Source: Cotesia glomerata (lineage: Eukaryota; Arthropoda; Insecta; Hymenoptera; Braconidae). Taken from it: DNA of 64,000 bases. The position numbers and the translations under genes were made by a program. The stretch is from NCBI RefSeq assembly GCF_020080835.1, contig NC_058160.1:19641152-19705151 (forward strand), written 5' to 3'. The notes beneath the pieces are model-generated. The model saw only the letters and a list, made by a program, of their open reading frames with translations. It had not been told where the DNA came from and did not search any database. Within the stretch, counting starts at the first letter, position 1. Every line of letters begins with the position of its first letter. Shown piece after piece: positions 47,870 to 58,693 of this stretch.

Positions 47870-50638
47870 TTACAAAAATTTTTTTAGAAAATTATATTTA
47901 GAGGAGTCACTTCGTGATCGAGAAAATAATTTGTCTTTATGAAACGATGAGGAAAATGGTAAAATTTTACGAGTTGGCAATGACAATGGTTTATGATACA
48001 ATTGTTTTTTAAATAATTCATAATATGGCTGTTGAATTAAAATTTTTGTAGCCGTTGGTTGCTTTTTGTGTCCTTTTCGTATATGTGGTATAAGCATGTG
48101 CTGAACACCACCAAATAGTGCACTAATTGATTTTCTCGCATCTTTCCCTAAATTATGGAGTATATCGCGTGCCGCAGAAAAATAATTATAATGACCAGAT
48201 GATTTGGTATCAGATAAAGATTTAAATATATTTGTAAATAATTCATTTAACACAAATGGTGACGATGAAAGCATTTTATAAATATGAGAAGGATCGAAGA
48301 TATCTATTTCTGTCTTTGGTTCTTGAGGCACAAAAAAGTTTCTAATATTAGTCGAAATTTCATCAATATTTTTTCCAAATAGCTGTGAATTATGAGATAA
48401 GACTTTCACGGGTGTCGAAGTTTTTCTCATATCTTTAAAAAGCATATTGAAAAAATTATTCGAATTATTGTCAGCATTAGGATGAGCAGTATCGCTGTTG
48501 GCTATAGTTTTTGATTCTTGATGATTATTTTTCGTGAATATGTTTCGCAAATGAGAAATTTGTTCACCAATTGACTTTTGCATTTTTTTTGACGAATTCC
48601 GTAAATGATCGAAGGCTTGTAAAAATGGGTTCGTAGATGAAGTTATCGGATCTTTCGAAGTCGTTGAAGAGTTAATTAGTTTATTGAACAATCCACATAA
48701 GGGACCTAGAGATAAAATTTTTCCTACAGGGCTATCAGTCATAACTGTTAATACATCTCCAGGTTTTGAGGATGGGGTCGTTTCGTGTACAACTGCATCC
48801 GATGAATCAGTAACCGGATTAGTAGGTGTGTGGTTTATTTTATTTTCTAGTCCTTTAGATTTCTCTAGAATCAGAATATTTCTAATTTTACTAATCAATT
48901 CATCAATCGACTTTCTTATTCTTTGTAGTATGTTGCTTAGATTATCGAATGCTTGTGAGAATGGATTATTGACTATAGATTTTTCAGTGATTGGAGAGCC
49001 AAACCAGTTCTTCATAAAGCCATTTGAAGGTTCTTGGGTAGAAAGTTTTTCATGAGTAGAAGAATCAGATGAATTATTTCCTCCAGAATCGTTATTTGCC
49101 ATTGCTGTAAGTTCTTTACAGTTGTTTTTCGTAAATAGGTTTCTAATATGACTAATCTGTTCGTCTATCGTTTCTCTAATTTGTTGTAGTAAATTACGAA
49201 GATTATCAAATACCTGCGAAAATGGATTATTAAATGGAGACTTCAGTAATGATGGAAATTCTAATTTATTCCTGAAAGGATTCTCGACTGAAATATTGTT
49301 CTGAACAGATGAATTCGTTACCAGGTTACTGTGGTTTGGTATAACTTTAGATTCTTTATATTTTCCTGAGGTTAAAATATGTCTAATGTTGCTAATTACA
49401 TCATCGATCGATTTTCTTATTTTCTGTGGTATATTATGTAGATTATTTAATGCTTGTGAAAATGGATTATTGACCGTAGATTTTCTACTCATTGAAGAGT
49501 TGAACCAGTTCTTCAATAAGCCATTTGAAGGTTCTTGGGTAGAAAGTTTTTCATGAGTAGAAGAATCAGATGAATTTGTACTTCCAGAATCGTTATTTGT
49601 CATTTCTGCAACTTCTTTACAGTCATTCTTCGTGAATATATCTCTAATATTACTAATCTGTTCATCAATTATCTCCTTAATTTGTTGTGGTAAATCACGT
49701 AGATTATTGAATACTTGTAAAATTGGATTATTAAATGGAAAATTTAAAATTGTGCGTAACTTCAATACATTCTCGAAAGGATTTAAGAAGGGAAGTTTTT
49801 GGTGGATAGACGAATGATATCGATTATCAACGTGATCACTAGTATTACCGTCTGTCGATCCTTGTAGTTTTTGACAACTTCCTGGGATTAAATTTTTTCT
49901 GATGTTATTAATTAGCTCCTCAATGGACACTTTAATTTTTTGTGGTACGTTCCATAAGTTTTCTATTACTTTATTTAAACCAGTATTTTCATGATTTGTC
50001 ATTGAGTTTGAATTATTTTGTGGTACTTTATTAGTTGTTTCAGACATACCCGGGAATCTTTTTAACAAATTATCGAATGGATTATTCATCATCATTATTT
50101 TATTCGGCCGTTGAGTAAAAGTTATTATATTATTCTTAATTTTTTCCAATCCAGCCAAAATTGGACAAGTGTTATTGATAGCAGAATGATTATCAATTTG
50201 TAGCTTTTTTAAAGCACTTATAACCGACTTGAATAATTTGAAATAATTACCTTTAAGCTCTGTACAGCAGTATCTTATGTTTTCAATATCTGATTTTTTA
50301 GTCGTTTCGAACGTTAATATTTCATTTACTTTATTACAATCATCAACTAGACTATCGAGCCATTGTTTAATAATACTAACTGTAGTTTTAAAGTACAAAT
50401 TAATTTTTTGACCACAGCATGAATTGTTTTGCTGAGTTGTTTCCGCAGGAGAACTCGTTACAAGGATTTCACTTAAATTTAAATCATCATGAGTAAGTGG
50501 ATCCATTGCTCCTAATTCCGGTGATTTCGAGTCAACGCTTCGATCGAATCTTTTTAGATTTATCTGAAACATTACAATTTTAATTATAAAAAATTTAAAA
50601 TTCATATAAAAAATGAAGCTAATGGGGTATGATTCCAA
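47870..50638 (-). CDS. Large repetitive helical protein with NPF motifs, 922 residues
   Basis: One uninterrupted 2.77-kb frame in a 75% AT region, so clearly a real gene. I recognise no family. Residues 1-30 are hydrophobic (SFIFYMNFKFFIIKIVMF) and could act as signal or anchor; the internal Met at 12 is an alternative start, and a spliced first exon is possible because TTTCAG precedes the residue-26 codon. Residues 70-180 hold Cys (CC, C, CC, C) and predicted helices. From about 220 to 710 there are six helical units of the form NPFSQxFxNLxNxxQxIRxS, each followed by an IDEQIS-NIR-type helix and then a Ser/Asn/Thr-rich spacer. Units at 304-470 and 471-637 are a two-unit duplication of exactly 501 nt. 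Seven NPF tripeptides occur in total. The C-terminal 130 residues are basic. Neighbours are small secreted helical proteins. Confidence 0.78.
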   Translation of the reverse strand: MESYPISFIFYMNFKFFIIKIVMFQINLKRFDRSVDSKSPELGAMDPLTHDDLNLSEILVTSSPAETTQQNNSCCGQKINLYFKTTVSIIKQWLDSLVDDCNKVNEILTFETTKKSDIENIRYCCTELKGNYFKLFKSVISALKKLQIDNHSAINNTCPILAGLEKIKNNIITFTQRPNKIMMMNNPFDNLLKRFPGMSETTNKVPQNNSNSMTNHENTGLNKVIENLWNVPQKIKVSIEELINNIRKNLIPGSCQKLQGSTDGNTSDHVDNRYHSSIHQKLPFLNPFENVLKLRTILNFPFNNPILQVFNNLRDLPQQIKEIIDEQISNIRDIFTKNDCKEVAEMTNNDSGSTNSSDSSTHEKLSTQEPSNGLLKNWFNSSMSRKSTVNNPFSQALNNLHNIPQKIRKSIDDVISNIRHILTSGKYKESKVIPNHSNLVTNSSVQNNISVENPFRNKLEFPSLLKSPFNNPFSQVFDNLRNLLQQIRETIDEQISHIRNLFTKNNCKELTAMANNDSGGNNSSDSSTHEKLSTQEPSNGFMKNWFGSPITEKSIVNNPFSQAFDNLSNILQRIRKSIDELISKIRNILILEKSKGLENKINHTPTNPVTDSSDAVVHETTPSSKPGDVLTVMTDSPVGKILSLGPLCGLFNKLINSSTTSKDPITSSTNPFLQAFDHLRNSSKKMQKSIGEQISHLRNIFTKNNHQESKTIANSDTAHPNADNNSNNFFNMLFKDMRKTSTPVKVLSHNSQLFGKNIDEISTNIRNFFVPQEPKTEIDIFDPSHIYKMLSSSPFVLNELFTNIFKSLSDTKSSGHYNYFSAARDILHNLGKDARKSISALFGGVQHMLIPHIRKGHKKQPTATKILIQQPYYELFKKQLYHKPLSLPTRKILPFSSSFHKDKLFSRSRSDSSKYNFLKKFL

Positions 50639-50720
50639 AGTGGTTGATTTAGTGTAAATTGCTCCATATATATATCATTCATGTGTGTATTTTACGCATA
50701 TAAATAATTGTAAGAAGTTC

Positions 50721-50730
50721 GTTATATAAG
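50721..50730 (-). promoter_or_regulatory. Candidate TATA box of the repetitive-protein gene
   Basis: Minus-strand CTTATATAAC lies 83 nt upstream of the first Met. Transcription would start near 50700. An upstream ATG in another frame (about 50681) would precede the main start. Confidence 0.4.
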
Positions 50731-51435
50731 CAATGACTGAAGTTGTGATGGTTAGTTATAAATTCACTTACAAACTAAGAATGGAATTCATTATTACATC
50801 AGTACACGGAAAAAATAATATTTAAAAGAGGAATATTAAATTATAGTAGTAAATTTATAGTAGCTGAAACTAAAAATTTATAAGCAGAAAATTTTTTTAA
50901 TATCCTAAAAATTTTAAAGTGAATTATTATTTGAAATCGTAAAAAGTATAAGCATTTTTTTTTTTCATTATTTTTTATGCACATATTTATATTTAATACT
51001 TCCGGTAAGCTAATTAGATTAAGCGATTGATTTGATCAAAAAAATTGTTTATGATTTTGAGGGAATATGACTTTATTTAAATGCCATTTAATACTCGTCA
51101 CAAAAAATTCGAAATATGAAAAATTCGGGTGAGCAGTACTCAAATAAAAAGTCTCAATGAGTGTAACTTCGAGATGAGCTTATATTTTTGAAAAATCATT
51201 AGTTGACAAGATACAATATCACTTCTTAATTATTGACATTTTTAAAGACATAAATTCATTCCGATGTTAAACTTATCGAGACTTTTCATTTGAGTACCCA
51301 CGTAAATCTTTCATATTTTTTACATATATATGATATTTGTAAAATATATTTATTTATGAGTTTTACTTGTATACCGTTATCTGGTTTTTACAAGGCTGAT
51401 ATCCCCACTCTTTTTTTGGGGAACCAACAATATCC
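50731..51435. other. Intergenic with one dispersed repeat
   Basis: Positions about 51244-51330 resemble 54800-54890: both read TTCCGATGTTA or CCCGATGTTACAC, then CATTTGAGTACCCAC, then a run into ATATA. No gene was seen. Confidence 0.45.
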
Positions 51436-51900
51436 CCACTTTATATCTCCACTCTATATTGCGGCTGTGGACCGACTTGTGCCTTCTGTACCGTATTCAC
51501 CCTGATCCTCACCACTCGGCTATTGGAACAGTAACATGGGAAAACCACAGAGAAAACCCAAGTTAGTACAGTCGGAGCTGGGTTAATCTACCGTGATTGA
51601 TAAGAAACTCTTCTTTATCGACCACTGGAGCATTAGGCCCCTCTCCTAGTGTGCAGAGATCCCTCGCGCTAGCCAACGCCGACTAGAGTGGTCACCCATT
51701 CAAGTTGTTGCTTAAATGGGTGATCGCCCAAGTCAGACGTGTGCCGCCCGGCTATCTTTGCCACTTTCAGAGGCTGGCAACGTAACGCACATGTTTTTAT
51801 TTATAATCACTGAAAAATATTGGTGCGTGCCGGGATCGAACCCGGGTCCCACTCTTTCGAAAAGCGGGCACCGAGCCGACTAGGCTATTGCCAGCCTTAT
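51436..51900 (-). mobile_element. tRNA-derived SINE
   Basis: Read on the minus strand, the element starts with a tRNA-like head: A box TAGCCTAGTCGG and B box GGTTCGATCC, ending GGCACGCACCA (about 51833-51895). The T-arm pairing is imperfect and the acceptor stem does not close, so it is not a functional tRNA. The body continues for about 370 nt, GC-rich against an AT-rich background, with a stem-loop around GGTGATCGCCC and CACCCATT. The 3' boundary near 51436 is estimated from composition. Confidence 0.6.
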
Positions 51901-52250
51901 TTGTGAAATATATAAAATATATAAAAATTATTTTAATGTCCCTTATTTTTTGTGACTAGAGCAATAAGAGTATTTAGTTTTTAGAATAATTTTTTAAAGA
52001 AATTGATTAAAGTATGCATATTTTTTTTATACTCAATTCGATTCAACAACAGAATTATAAATAAAGTTTCAAAAAAAAATATTATAAATTATCATATTAA
52101 AATACAGATGTAAATGAAAAAAGTATAAAACATGTTGATGATGAATGAAATATGTATTATTAACACTATTTAATAGATTTAAATATTAGGATTTATCAGA
52201 ATAAATGAATCAAAATGAAATTATTCTTTTGACGTTACTTGCTACAACAG

Positions 52251-52538
52251 TCATACATGAAACGTAAGTGTCGAATACCAAAAGATTTTTAGAAGCAAAA
52301 CGAAAAACTCGATAAAGAAGTTGCTTTGAAAAATATTGAACTCTACCTTTATATTTCGATGAAGAGTAATGTTAACATTATTAAAACGAATGTTTTTAGA
52401 TTTTTGTTTAAAGGATTTCTTTATTTCTTCATTTTTATCATTTTCTATTCCAACACTGCTAGGATATGGATGACATACTGTTAACAAGTTCAAGATCACA
52501 ATAATTACTTTCACAGCAAAATAACGCGTAACTCTCAT
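52251..52538 (-). CDS. Short secreted peptide gene, 3' end uncertain
   Basis: The Met at 52538 starts a strong signal peptide (MRVTRYFAVKVIIVILNLLT...HP). The mature part, beginning YPSSVGIEND, is Lys/Asn-rich. The open frame continues to 52251, but a donor-like AAG|GTAGAG at 52347/52346 follows residue 64. The sequence after it is hydrophobic and AT-rich and looks intronic, so the true product may be spliced to an exon I could not place. A TATA box and initiator lie upstream. The family is not recognised. Confidence 0.55.
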   Translation of the reverse strand: MRVTRYFAVKVIIVILNLLTVCHPYPSSVGIENDKNEEIKKSFKQKSKNIRFNNVNITLHRNIKVEFNIFQSNFFIEFFVLLLKIFWYSTLTFHV

Positions 52539-52564
52539 TGTAAACACTAGGATTTATAATTCAT

Positions 52565-52600
52565 TCTGAATAACATTCATTGCATCTTCGTATATAAAGG
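52565..52600 (-). promoter_or_regulatory. TATA box and initiator of the short peptide gene
   Basis: Minus-strand CCTTTATATA (52591-52600) precedes TTCAGA (52565-52570) by about 28 nt. The ATG at 52538 follows closely. Confidence 0.55.
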
Positions 52601-52918
52601 GTAGTCGAAAATTGTTTAAAAATACTTGAGGAATGTTAAAATGATAGTGATATCTTATGAATGATTAAAGCGAATGTTATCATATTATTGTTGTTTGTTT
52701 TGAATTAAAAAATACAATATTGTTTTACACACGAAATGATATGAACTCGTTTCATATCCGTCTCTTCTCTTTGTTTAACATTTTCAATCATCGATAGCAA
52801 AACTGACAATGACAACGTTATTTTCATTAAAAAAATATTAGTTATTTCTTTATTATTTAAGCTCATTAAACTCTGAATTAGTGAAACATCAATCGCATTA
52901 TTAGAAATGTGAGGGTGA

Positions 52919-53056
52919 ATTCCCTTATTAAAAAAAAAAGATTTAAAACGATTCGAAATGGCTCAAAGCGATTAAAAACGATTCAACTTGACAAATATAT
53001 AGATATACATTTTGCATGGGTTGAATCGTTTTAAATCTTTTTTTTTTAATAAGTGT
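52919..53056. mobile_element. MITE related to the copy at 27019
   Basis: Terminal inverted repeats TCCCTTATTAAAAAAAAAAG and [23 protein letters not shown] sequence enclose a core, TTGACAAATATATAGATATA, that is nearly identical to the core of the MITE at 27019-27134. The arms contain several copies of GATTAAAACGATTC-type sequence. Confidence 0.65.
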
Positions 53057-53354
53057 TGATGAAGAAATTGAAAAAATTATTTAAAAAAAATTTTTGGATT
53101 TAAAAAACTCATTACAGAATATATCTTATTCAAAAATTGGTTAATTATTCCAAGTTCAATTACGAAATCGAATATTATGTATGGTTTAGTTTACAAGATA
53201 GAAATATTATCTGACACTGTAGACTACACGGCGAAAAAAACATAGGAATTTTTCCTATTTTTGCATAGGAATTTTTCCAATGGTAACATGGGAATTTTCT
53301 CTTTATCAACATGATGTAAATAAATAAAATTGAATAAAATATGACAAGCTTATA

Positions 53355-54642
53355 CACTGTAAAAAATTTCGGTGTAAAAGTTGGACGCAAAAACTTTTAC
53401 ACCGTCGTTTTACAAGTGTGAGAAGTCTGTGTAAAATTTCCTGCGTGTAAAATTTTGACTCCCCTAGCGGTATCGACGACTCAGAGTAAACTCGGAGTTT
53501 ACGCGGAGTTACTATGGAGTATTCTCCCTCTTGGAGTTTAATCGGGGTATAAGCGGAGTTTACGCGGAGTTTTAGAGGTGTATGCAAGGAGTATTGTGTG
53601 CAGTTACGACACGGAGTCACAAAAGTGTATTATTGGAGTTTTCGAGAAGTTTTTGACGAGTTTTTTTGGAGTTGCTAGGGAGTTTTTGTCGAGTTTTTTT
53701 CAATGTTTTGCGGAGCTTTATAAGAGTTTCGCTGGTGTTTTTTCGGAGTTTTGGTAGTGTTTTTGTGGAGTTTACTCGCAATTAATAATACTTCACGGCA
53801 TGAAAATTAATTTTAATTTCACAAAGATGACTATAAATAAATCATTTTTTAATTACGGTGTACTTTTTATTAATTAATTTATTTATTTACAAGTTGAAAT
53901 ATATTTATCTACATAGAATACGTTATTTAATAAATATATTATGAAGTTTATAAGTAAAATATATGATATATAAAAAAAATGACATCATAATGAAATTGTC
54001 AAAAGTTTGCAGTTGTTACACTGAATGAATATTATCATAACTAAAATTAGAATTTTATCAATACATAAAGCGATTCAAAACTTTTTCGGTTTCCGTAAGA
54101 TAGACAGTGTTGTTTATTACTTGGTGGGTCTTATTATGTGACTAAATAGTTAATACTGATAATGTCTAAGATAGCTTGACCGATTGAGACCTTGGCTAGA
54201 AATCAAATAGTCCGGGTTCGAGTCCCGGTCTGTACGAATTATTTTTTTCGGTTTTTCATTCATTATCCATCAAAAACTCCGATGAAACTCGCAAAATACT
54301 CTTGGAAAGCTCCACAATAGCTCGGTAAAGACGCTGACTAAACTCGACAGAAAACCCGTAAAAACACTGATAAAACTCGGGGAAAACTTAATGAGAACAC
54401 CAGCAAAATTCCAACCAAACTCCGTAACGATCTCAATTAAACACCTATTAACCACTATCGTCTTTATGTGTCACAACTGCACACAATACTCCGAGTTTAC
54501 TCCCCATATGCGCTGACTATACTCCGTCGTTACGCTGAGTTTCGGACGAGTTTCCACAGAGTTTTATCGGTGGCACCGAAACCACTAGGGTCATGTAAAT
54601 TTAACACGGTGTAATTTACTGTTTTACACTATTCCGTGTTAT
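53355..54642. mobile_element. Foldback-type element with long inverted arms
   Basis: The left arm (about 53355-53790) and right arm (about 54255-54642) are inverted relative to each other. For example, GGAGTATTGTGTGCAGTT on the left corresponds to AACTGCACACAATACTCC on the right. The arms are made of many short units with GGAGTTTT/AAAACTCC cores spaced roughly 10-25 nt apart. Ends carry CACTGTAAAA and GTGTAAAA motifs. The centre is about 450 nt of AT-rich sequence and contains a tRNA-like segment. No transposase frame was seen. The short frames on the minus strand of both arms are by-products of the repeats. Confidence 0.65.
54172..54243 (+). pseudogene. tRNA-Ser-like sequence inside the foldback element
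   Basis: The T arm is perfect (CCGGG-TTCGAGT-CCCGG), and the anticodon loop CTAGAAA would read AGA (Ser). An A-box-like TAGCTTGACCGA is present. The acceptor stem pairs only partly and the long variable arm of serine tRNAs is missing, so it is most likely a tRNA-derived pseudogene or SINE head. Confidence 0.4.
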
Positions 54643-54897
54643 TATTTATAACTTTGCAAATTTAATAACTATTACTAGTATTTGTAGTCACTATAAGATT
54701 GCCATGACTTGTGAATTATAAATAAATAAAATTTTGCTTTATTAAATAATGACTTTTGTTAAATTGCACTGTACTTTTTTAACTATTGATTTTTTTAAAG
54801 ATCTGAGCTCATCCCGATGTTACACTCATCAAGAGCTTTCATTTGAGTACCCACATGCATTTTGACATATTTTTCATATATACATATTGTGACGTTA

Positions 54898-56740
54898 TTT
54901 TTTCGACCGGGGTCTATTTAAAATGAACGTCACTAGCGCCAACGGATTTTTTGTGATTTTAAGTCGATATTCCAAGGCCAAAATTTTATAGAAAATAATT
55001 GAGAGGATTAAAAGTGAGTCTTTAGCGAACCTTCAGAGAATTCTTATCGAGTTTTTAGTGAGTAGAGTCCGAGTGTAGATGCCGAGTAACGAGGAGCTAC
55101 AGTTTTAGTGTGAATTTAGAGAGTTACAGTTACAGTCGAGCTTTTGAGATTTTTGAAATTAGAGTCAGTTTTAGAGTCAAGTTTTTGGAAAATGTAGAGA
55201 TCGAGTTATTTATGGGTTTTATTGAGTTATTTTGAGTTTGTGGGTTTTGAATTTTGAGTTTTGAGTTTCGAATTTTAAGTTTTGGGTTTCGAGGCTGCAG
55301 AGTATGTGGGTAAATCAGCGTTACCGTGGAGCGGGACTATAAGTCACCCGGTTTCGTTTGATGCTAGACGCCAGTCTAACCCTTTGAGACTTCCAGGTGG
55401 AATGCCTAGGTCTGGTTGAGATGCCAGCGCTCTGATGTAGAGGAACATGACGAAAGCATATGGGATCAGTTTGAGTTACGTTTACGTTTACGTTTTTCGT
55501 TAAGTTTTTGTTACGTTTAAGTTACGTTTTTGATATTTTAATTTTGAGTTTAAGTTACGTTTTGAGTTACGTTTTTGGTTTCGATCCCAGCAGTAGTCAG
55601 TTCCCGGAGAGCATTCACTAAAGGAATATCCGTACTCCGAGCCTCAATTGTTTGATTTAGAGATTAAAAATGTTTATGGGGATTAATTGAATATAGAAAT
55701 TTTAATTGGATTTTAGATTTTGTTAAGCAGAGTTGAGTCTTAGACCTCGTAGAGGACAGTCGAGTTGGAGAGTCGCCTCTGATCACTTCAAGTGATCGGA
55801 TGTGCGTATTATTGCAGCTACAGGTTAAGAGTTTAGTCTCTTACATTTTAGTTTACGTTACAGAAATGAATATAGTTATGAAGTTTATTTAAGTTAGTAT
55901 AAAAAGTTACTCAGCATCGGCATTGTTTATATCAGGTATGATTTTAGTTTATTTATTGTAATTTGAGCGTTAATAATTTAGTTTTTGGTCTTGAGATATC
56001 GGATAGTCTCGTTTATAGTAAACTTTTGTATTATAAAGAATTTAGAGTTTTGTTGATAGATTTAATTGAAATTGTTATTCGAGTCATTAAGATTTATTTA
56101 TTTATTTGTTTCATTTTATAAGAATAAGGTACTGTAACTCGGCTATAGCGTTGATATTGTTAGCTATATCGTTCTAGTAATTTTATATGGATTTGAGATT
56201 GAGTTTGTTAATTAAGTTTACGGTTTACTGAATAAATACCGATTTTGTTTTAATGATAAATTTTTAGTGTTGCGTATAAAATTATTACAATTATGGATCC
56301 TCTCTAACCGAACCACCCCCTCTCTCCACAAACCAGAACACTGAGCGACCCCGAGGTATTCCGTTGTCCTTCTGATTTTTGGTCTTTATTTTGTTAAGTT
56401 TTCTGTATTTTCGATTTAGTTTACGTTTTAGCTAGTTTGATAATTTCTAGCGAATAAAAATTATCTAATTACGTTTGAGTTTAAGTTTGAGTTCTGATAT
56501 TGTTTGAGTTTGCGTTTAAGTTTAGCTAGTTTGAGAATTCCTAGCGAATAAAAATTCTTTACGTTCCGTGTTCACTAGTTTGGTGATTCTAGTGATTAAA
56601 AATTACCTGGCGCCCTATTTTATCGAGACTAGAGACCAAGAATCGGAAAGATAACGAAGTATAATCCAGATTTTATTTTTAGAATTAAGTTTAGTTAAGT
56701 TCCCGTATACCCCCCTTGAAAATTTTGGGTTATAATATAT
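54898..56740 (+). mobile_element. Candidate LTR plus primer-binding site of a truncated retrotransposon
   Basis: TGTGACGTTATTTTTTCGAC at 54898 looks like an LTR start, and TGGCGCCC at 56608 looks like a primer-binding site of the tRNA-Lys type used by many gypsy-like elements. That would give an LTR of about 1.7 kb. The interval is unlike its surroundings, with many TTTTGAGTTT and TTACGTTT repeats and a tandem duplication ending GCGAATAAAAATT at about 56452 and 56547. About 130 nt of leader follow the binding site before a different element starts at 56742. No second LTR or coding region is present. Confidence 0.4.
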
Positions 56741-56741
56741 A

Positions 56742-58693
56742 CTAGGGTGGGCCAAAAAAAAACTTTTAATTTTTTTTTCTTTAGCTATCGCGAAAATATC
56801 TCCAAGATGACGAAAAAAAAATTCTGGTAGAGTTTGAGCTCTTAATATCAATATCTAGAGGTGTCACATGGTGATTTTTGATTTCCCATTTAAATGACAC
56901 GGGATTTTTTTTTTTTTTTTTTTTTTGGAATTTTTATGTATCTCAACGAGTTATTGTGTGGTAAAAGTAAATAAATATTTTTGTAGGAAATTGAATGGCC
57001 TACAAAAAAGGTCTGATATAATTTTTCGCTAAGTCAACTCGATTAAAATTTATTCGCAGTTAAAATTCAACTTAAAATAATATACGATGACTTTCACAAT
57101 TTTTTATACTTTTTAACAATAAAACGGCTTAAAATCATAAAACAACATATTTTTCGTGAATTTTCTCATTTTTACTTCCCAAAATTATTGAGAAATACTT
57201 ATGTCATATAGCACACAATTCGAATAAAAGCGTTGAAAACTGATTTCAATGTAGTCGGAAGTACTGTAAAGATTTTTGATGCGATTATATCTAGTATTTA
57301 TTAATTTGCTGTTACCCGCTTGCTTCGCTGAGTGTTTTGTAGAATTACATTTTTAGATCTAGACTTGAAATTTAATTGGAGTATTGTTTTGATTTGCACA
57401 GATTCCAAATGGAGCATTGAAAGTTTTAGTTGAAGTCATTGCAAGTCTCATAAGTGAAGTTAAAATCTAACTAGCTTCAAATGCGAAGAATTTTTTTGTT
57501 ATTCAAAATTTTTTCAGTGAAATCAATTTTTTATAAAAAATAAATTTAACATGTTTTTTACAAATTCTATTTAAATAATTAGCCAAATTTATTTTTTATA
57601 TATCAAATGTTTGGAAAATTCATTCATTTTCATCTGTTACAAACCCGCGATCTCACAATAAGAAAAATTTATCGGTTATGTGATCAGCAAAAATAACATG
57701 TTATTTCCATGCATGTATGTAAAATTCTTAGTCCGTTGACTGAATAACTATCATTAATATTCTTAAAAAACCTTACAATGACTTTTCCCCTGCTGCCAGA
57801 GAGACGATTTTTGTAAGGAAATTTTTAGAAAATTTCATTGAAACCCAATAGACTTATCCTAAATTTCATGTCTCAAAAAGTCCTAGTTTATAAACAACAA
57901 CATTTTTTCTATTCTACACATCTCTCTGACACAGTCAGCATATGAAGTCAATTATGGCGAAATTTGTTTTTAGCTGATATCTAATAATTAAGAAAAAAAA
58001 ATATTCAAATCGGTTGACCCTGGAGGCCATTTCTGGAATTTCCTGTTTCTCGAGGTTCTATCAAATTTTATTTCTGTACACAGAAAAGGAAGTAGAATTT
58101 ATTGAAATCCGTATTGAGATGATCTCTACATGACCAATAAAAGACTACTACCAAATTAAGTCTGTAGGAACTATAGCTAGTAAATTTAAAATTTTCATTG
58201 TTAACACCCACCCCCGCAATCTGTATTGGGAGTAGGTTATCATATAAAATAAGTTTTTCTCAATAAATTTGGGAAGTAAAAATGAGGAAAATCACGAAAA
58301 ATATGTTGTTTTATGATTTTAAGCCGTTTTATTGTCAAAAAGTATAAAAAATTGTGAAAGTCATCGTATATTATTTTAAGTTGAATTTTAACTGCCAATA
58401 ACTTTTAACCGAGTTGACTTAGCGAAAAATTATATCAGACCTTTTTTGTAGGCCGTTCAATTTCCTACAAAAATATCTATTTATTTTTACCACACAATAA
58501 CTCGTTGAGATACATCAAAATTCCAAAAAAAAAAAAAAAAAAATTCCCGTGTTATTTAAATGAGAAATCAAAAATCACCATGTGACACCTCTAGATATTG
58601 ATATTAAGAGCTCAAACTCGACCAGAATTTTTTTTTCGTCATCTTGGAGATATTTTCGCGGTATCCCATACAAAGTTTGGAAATCGGCCCTAG
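56742..58693. mobile_element. Non-autonomous DNA transposon with about 460-bp inverted repeats
   Basis: The left arm 56742-57215 and right arm 58235-58693 are inverted copies with high identity over most of their length. For instance, GATTTTTGATTTCCCATTTA on the left matches TAAATGAGAAATCAAAAATC on the right. The ends are CTAGGGTGGGCC and GGCCCTAG. Both arms contain a poly(T)/poly(A) run of 18-22 nt. The 1-kb centre has no reading frame and contains the TTGACCCTGGAGGCC motif of the dispersed repeat in the PLA2 intron. Confidence 0.8.

Noticed and set aside
51833..51895. Functional tRNA gene
   Set aside because: A and B boxes are present but the T stem has mismatches and the acceptor stem does not close, and a GC-rich SINE body follows.
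37364..52538. Bracovirus proviral segment carrying the secreted-protein cluster
   Set aside because: The genes have introns and cellular promoters, but I saw no circle-junction motifs or typical bracovirus gene families, so there is no support.
54172..54243. Functional tRNA-Ser(AGA)
   Set aside because: The T arm is perfect but the acceptor stem is weak and the long variable arm is missing.
53175..54455. Frames of 60-105 residues on the minus strand
   Set aside because: They coincide with the short repeats of the foldback arms and have no conserved protein features.
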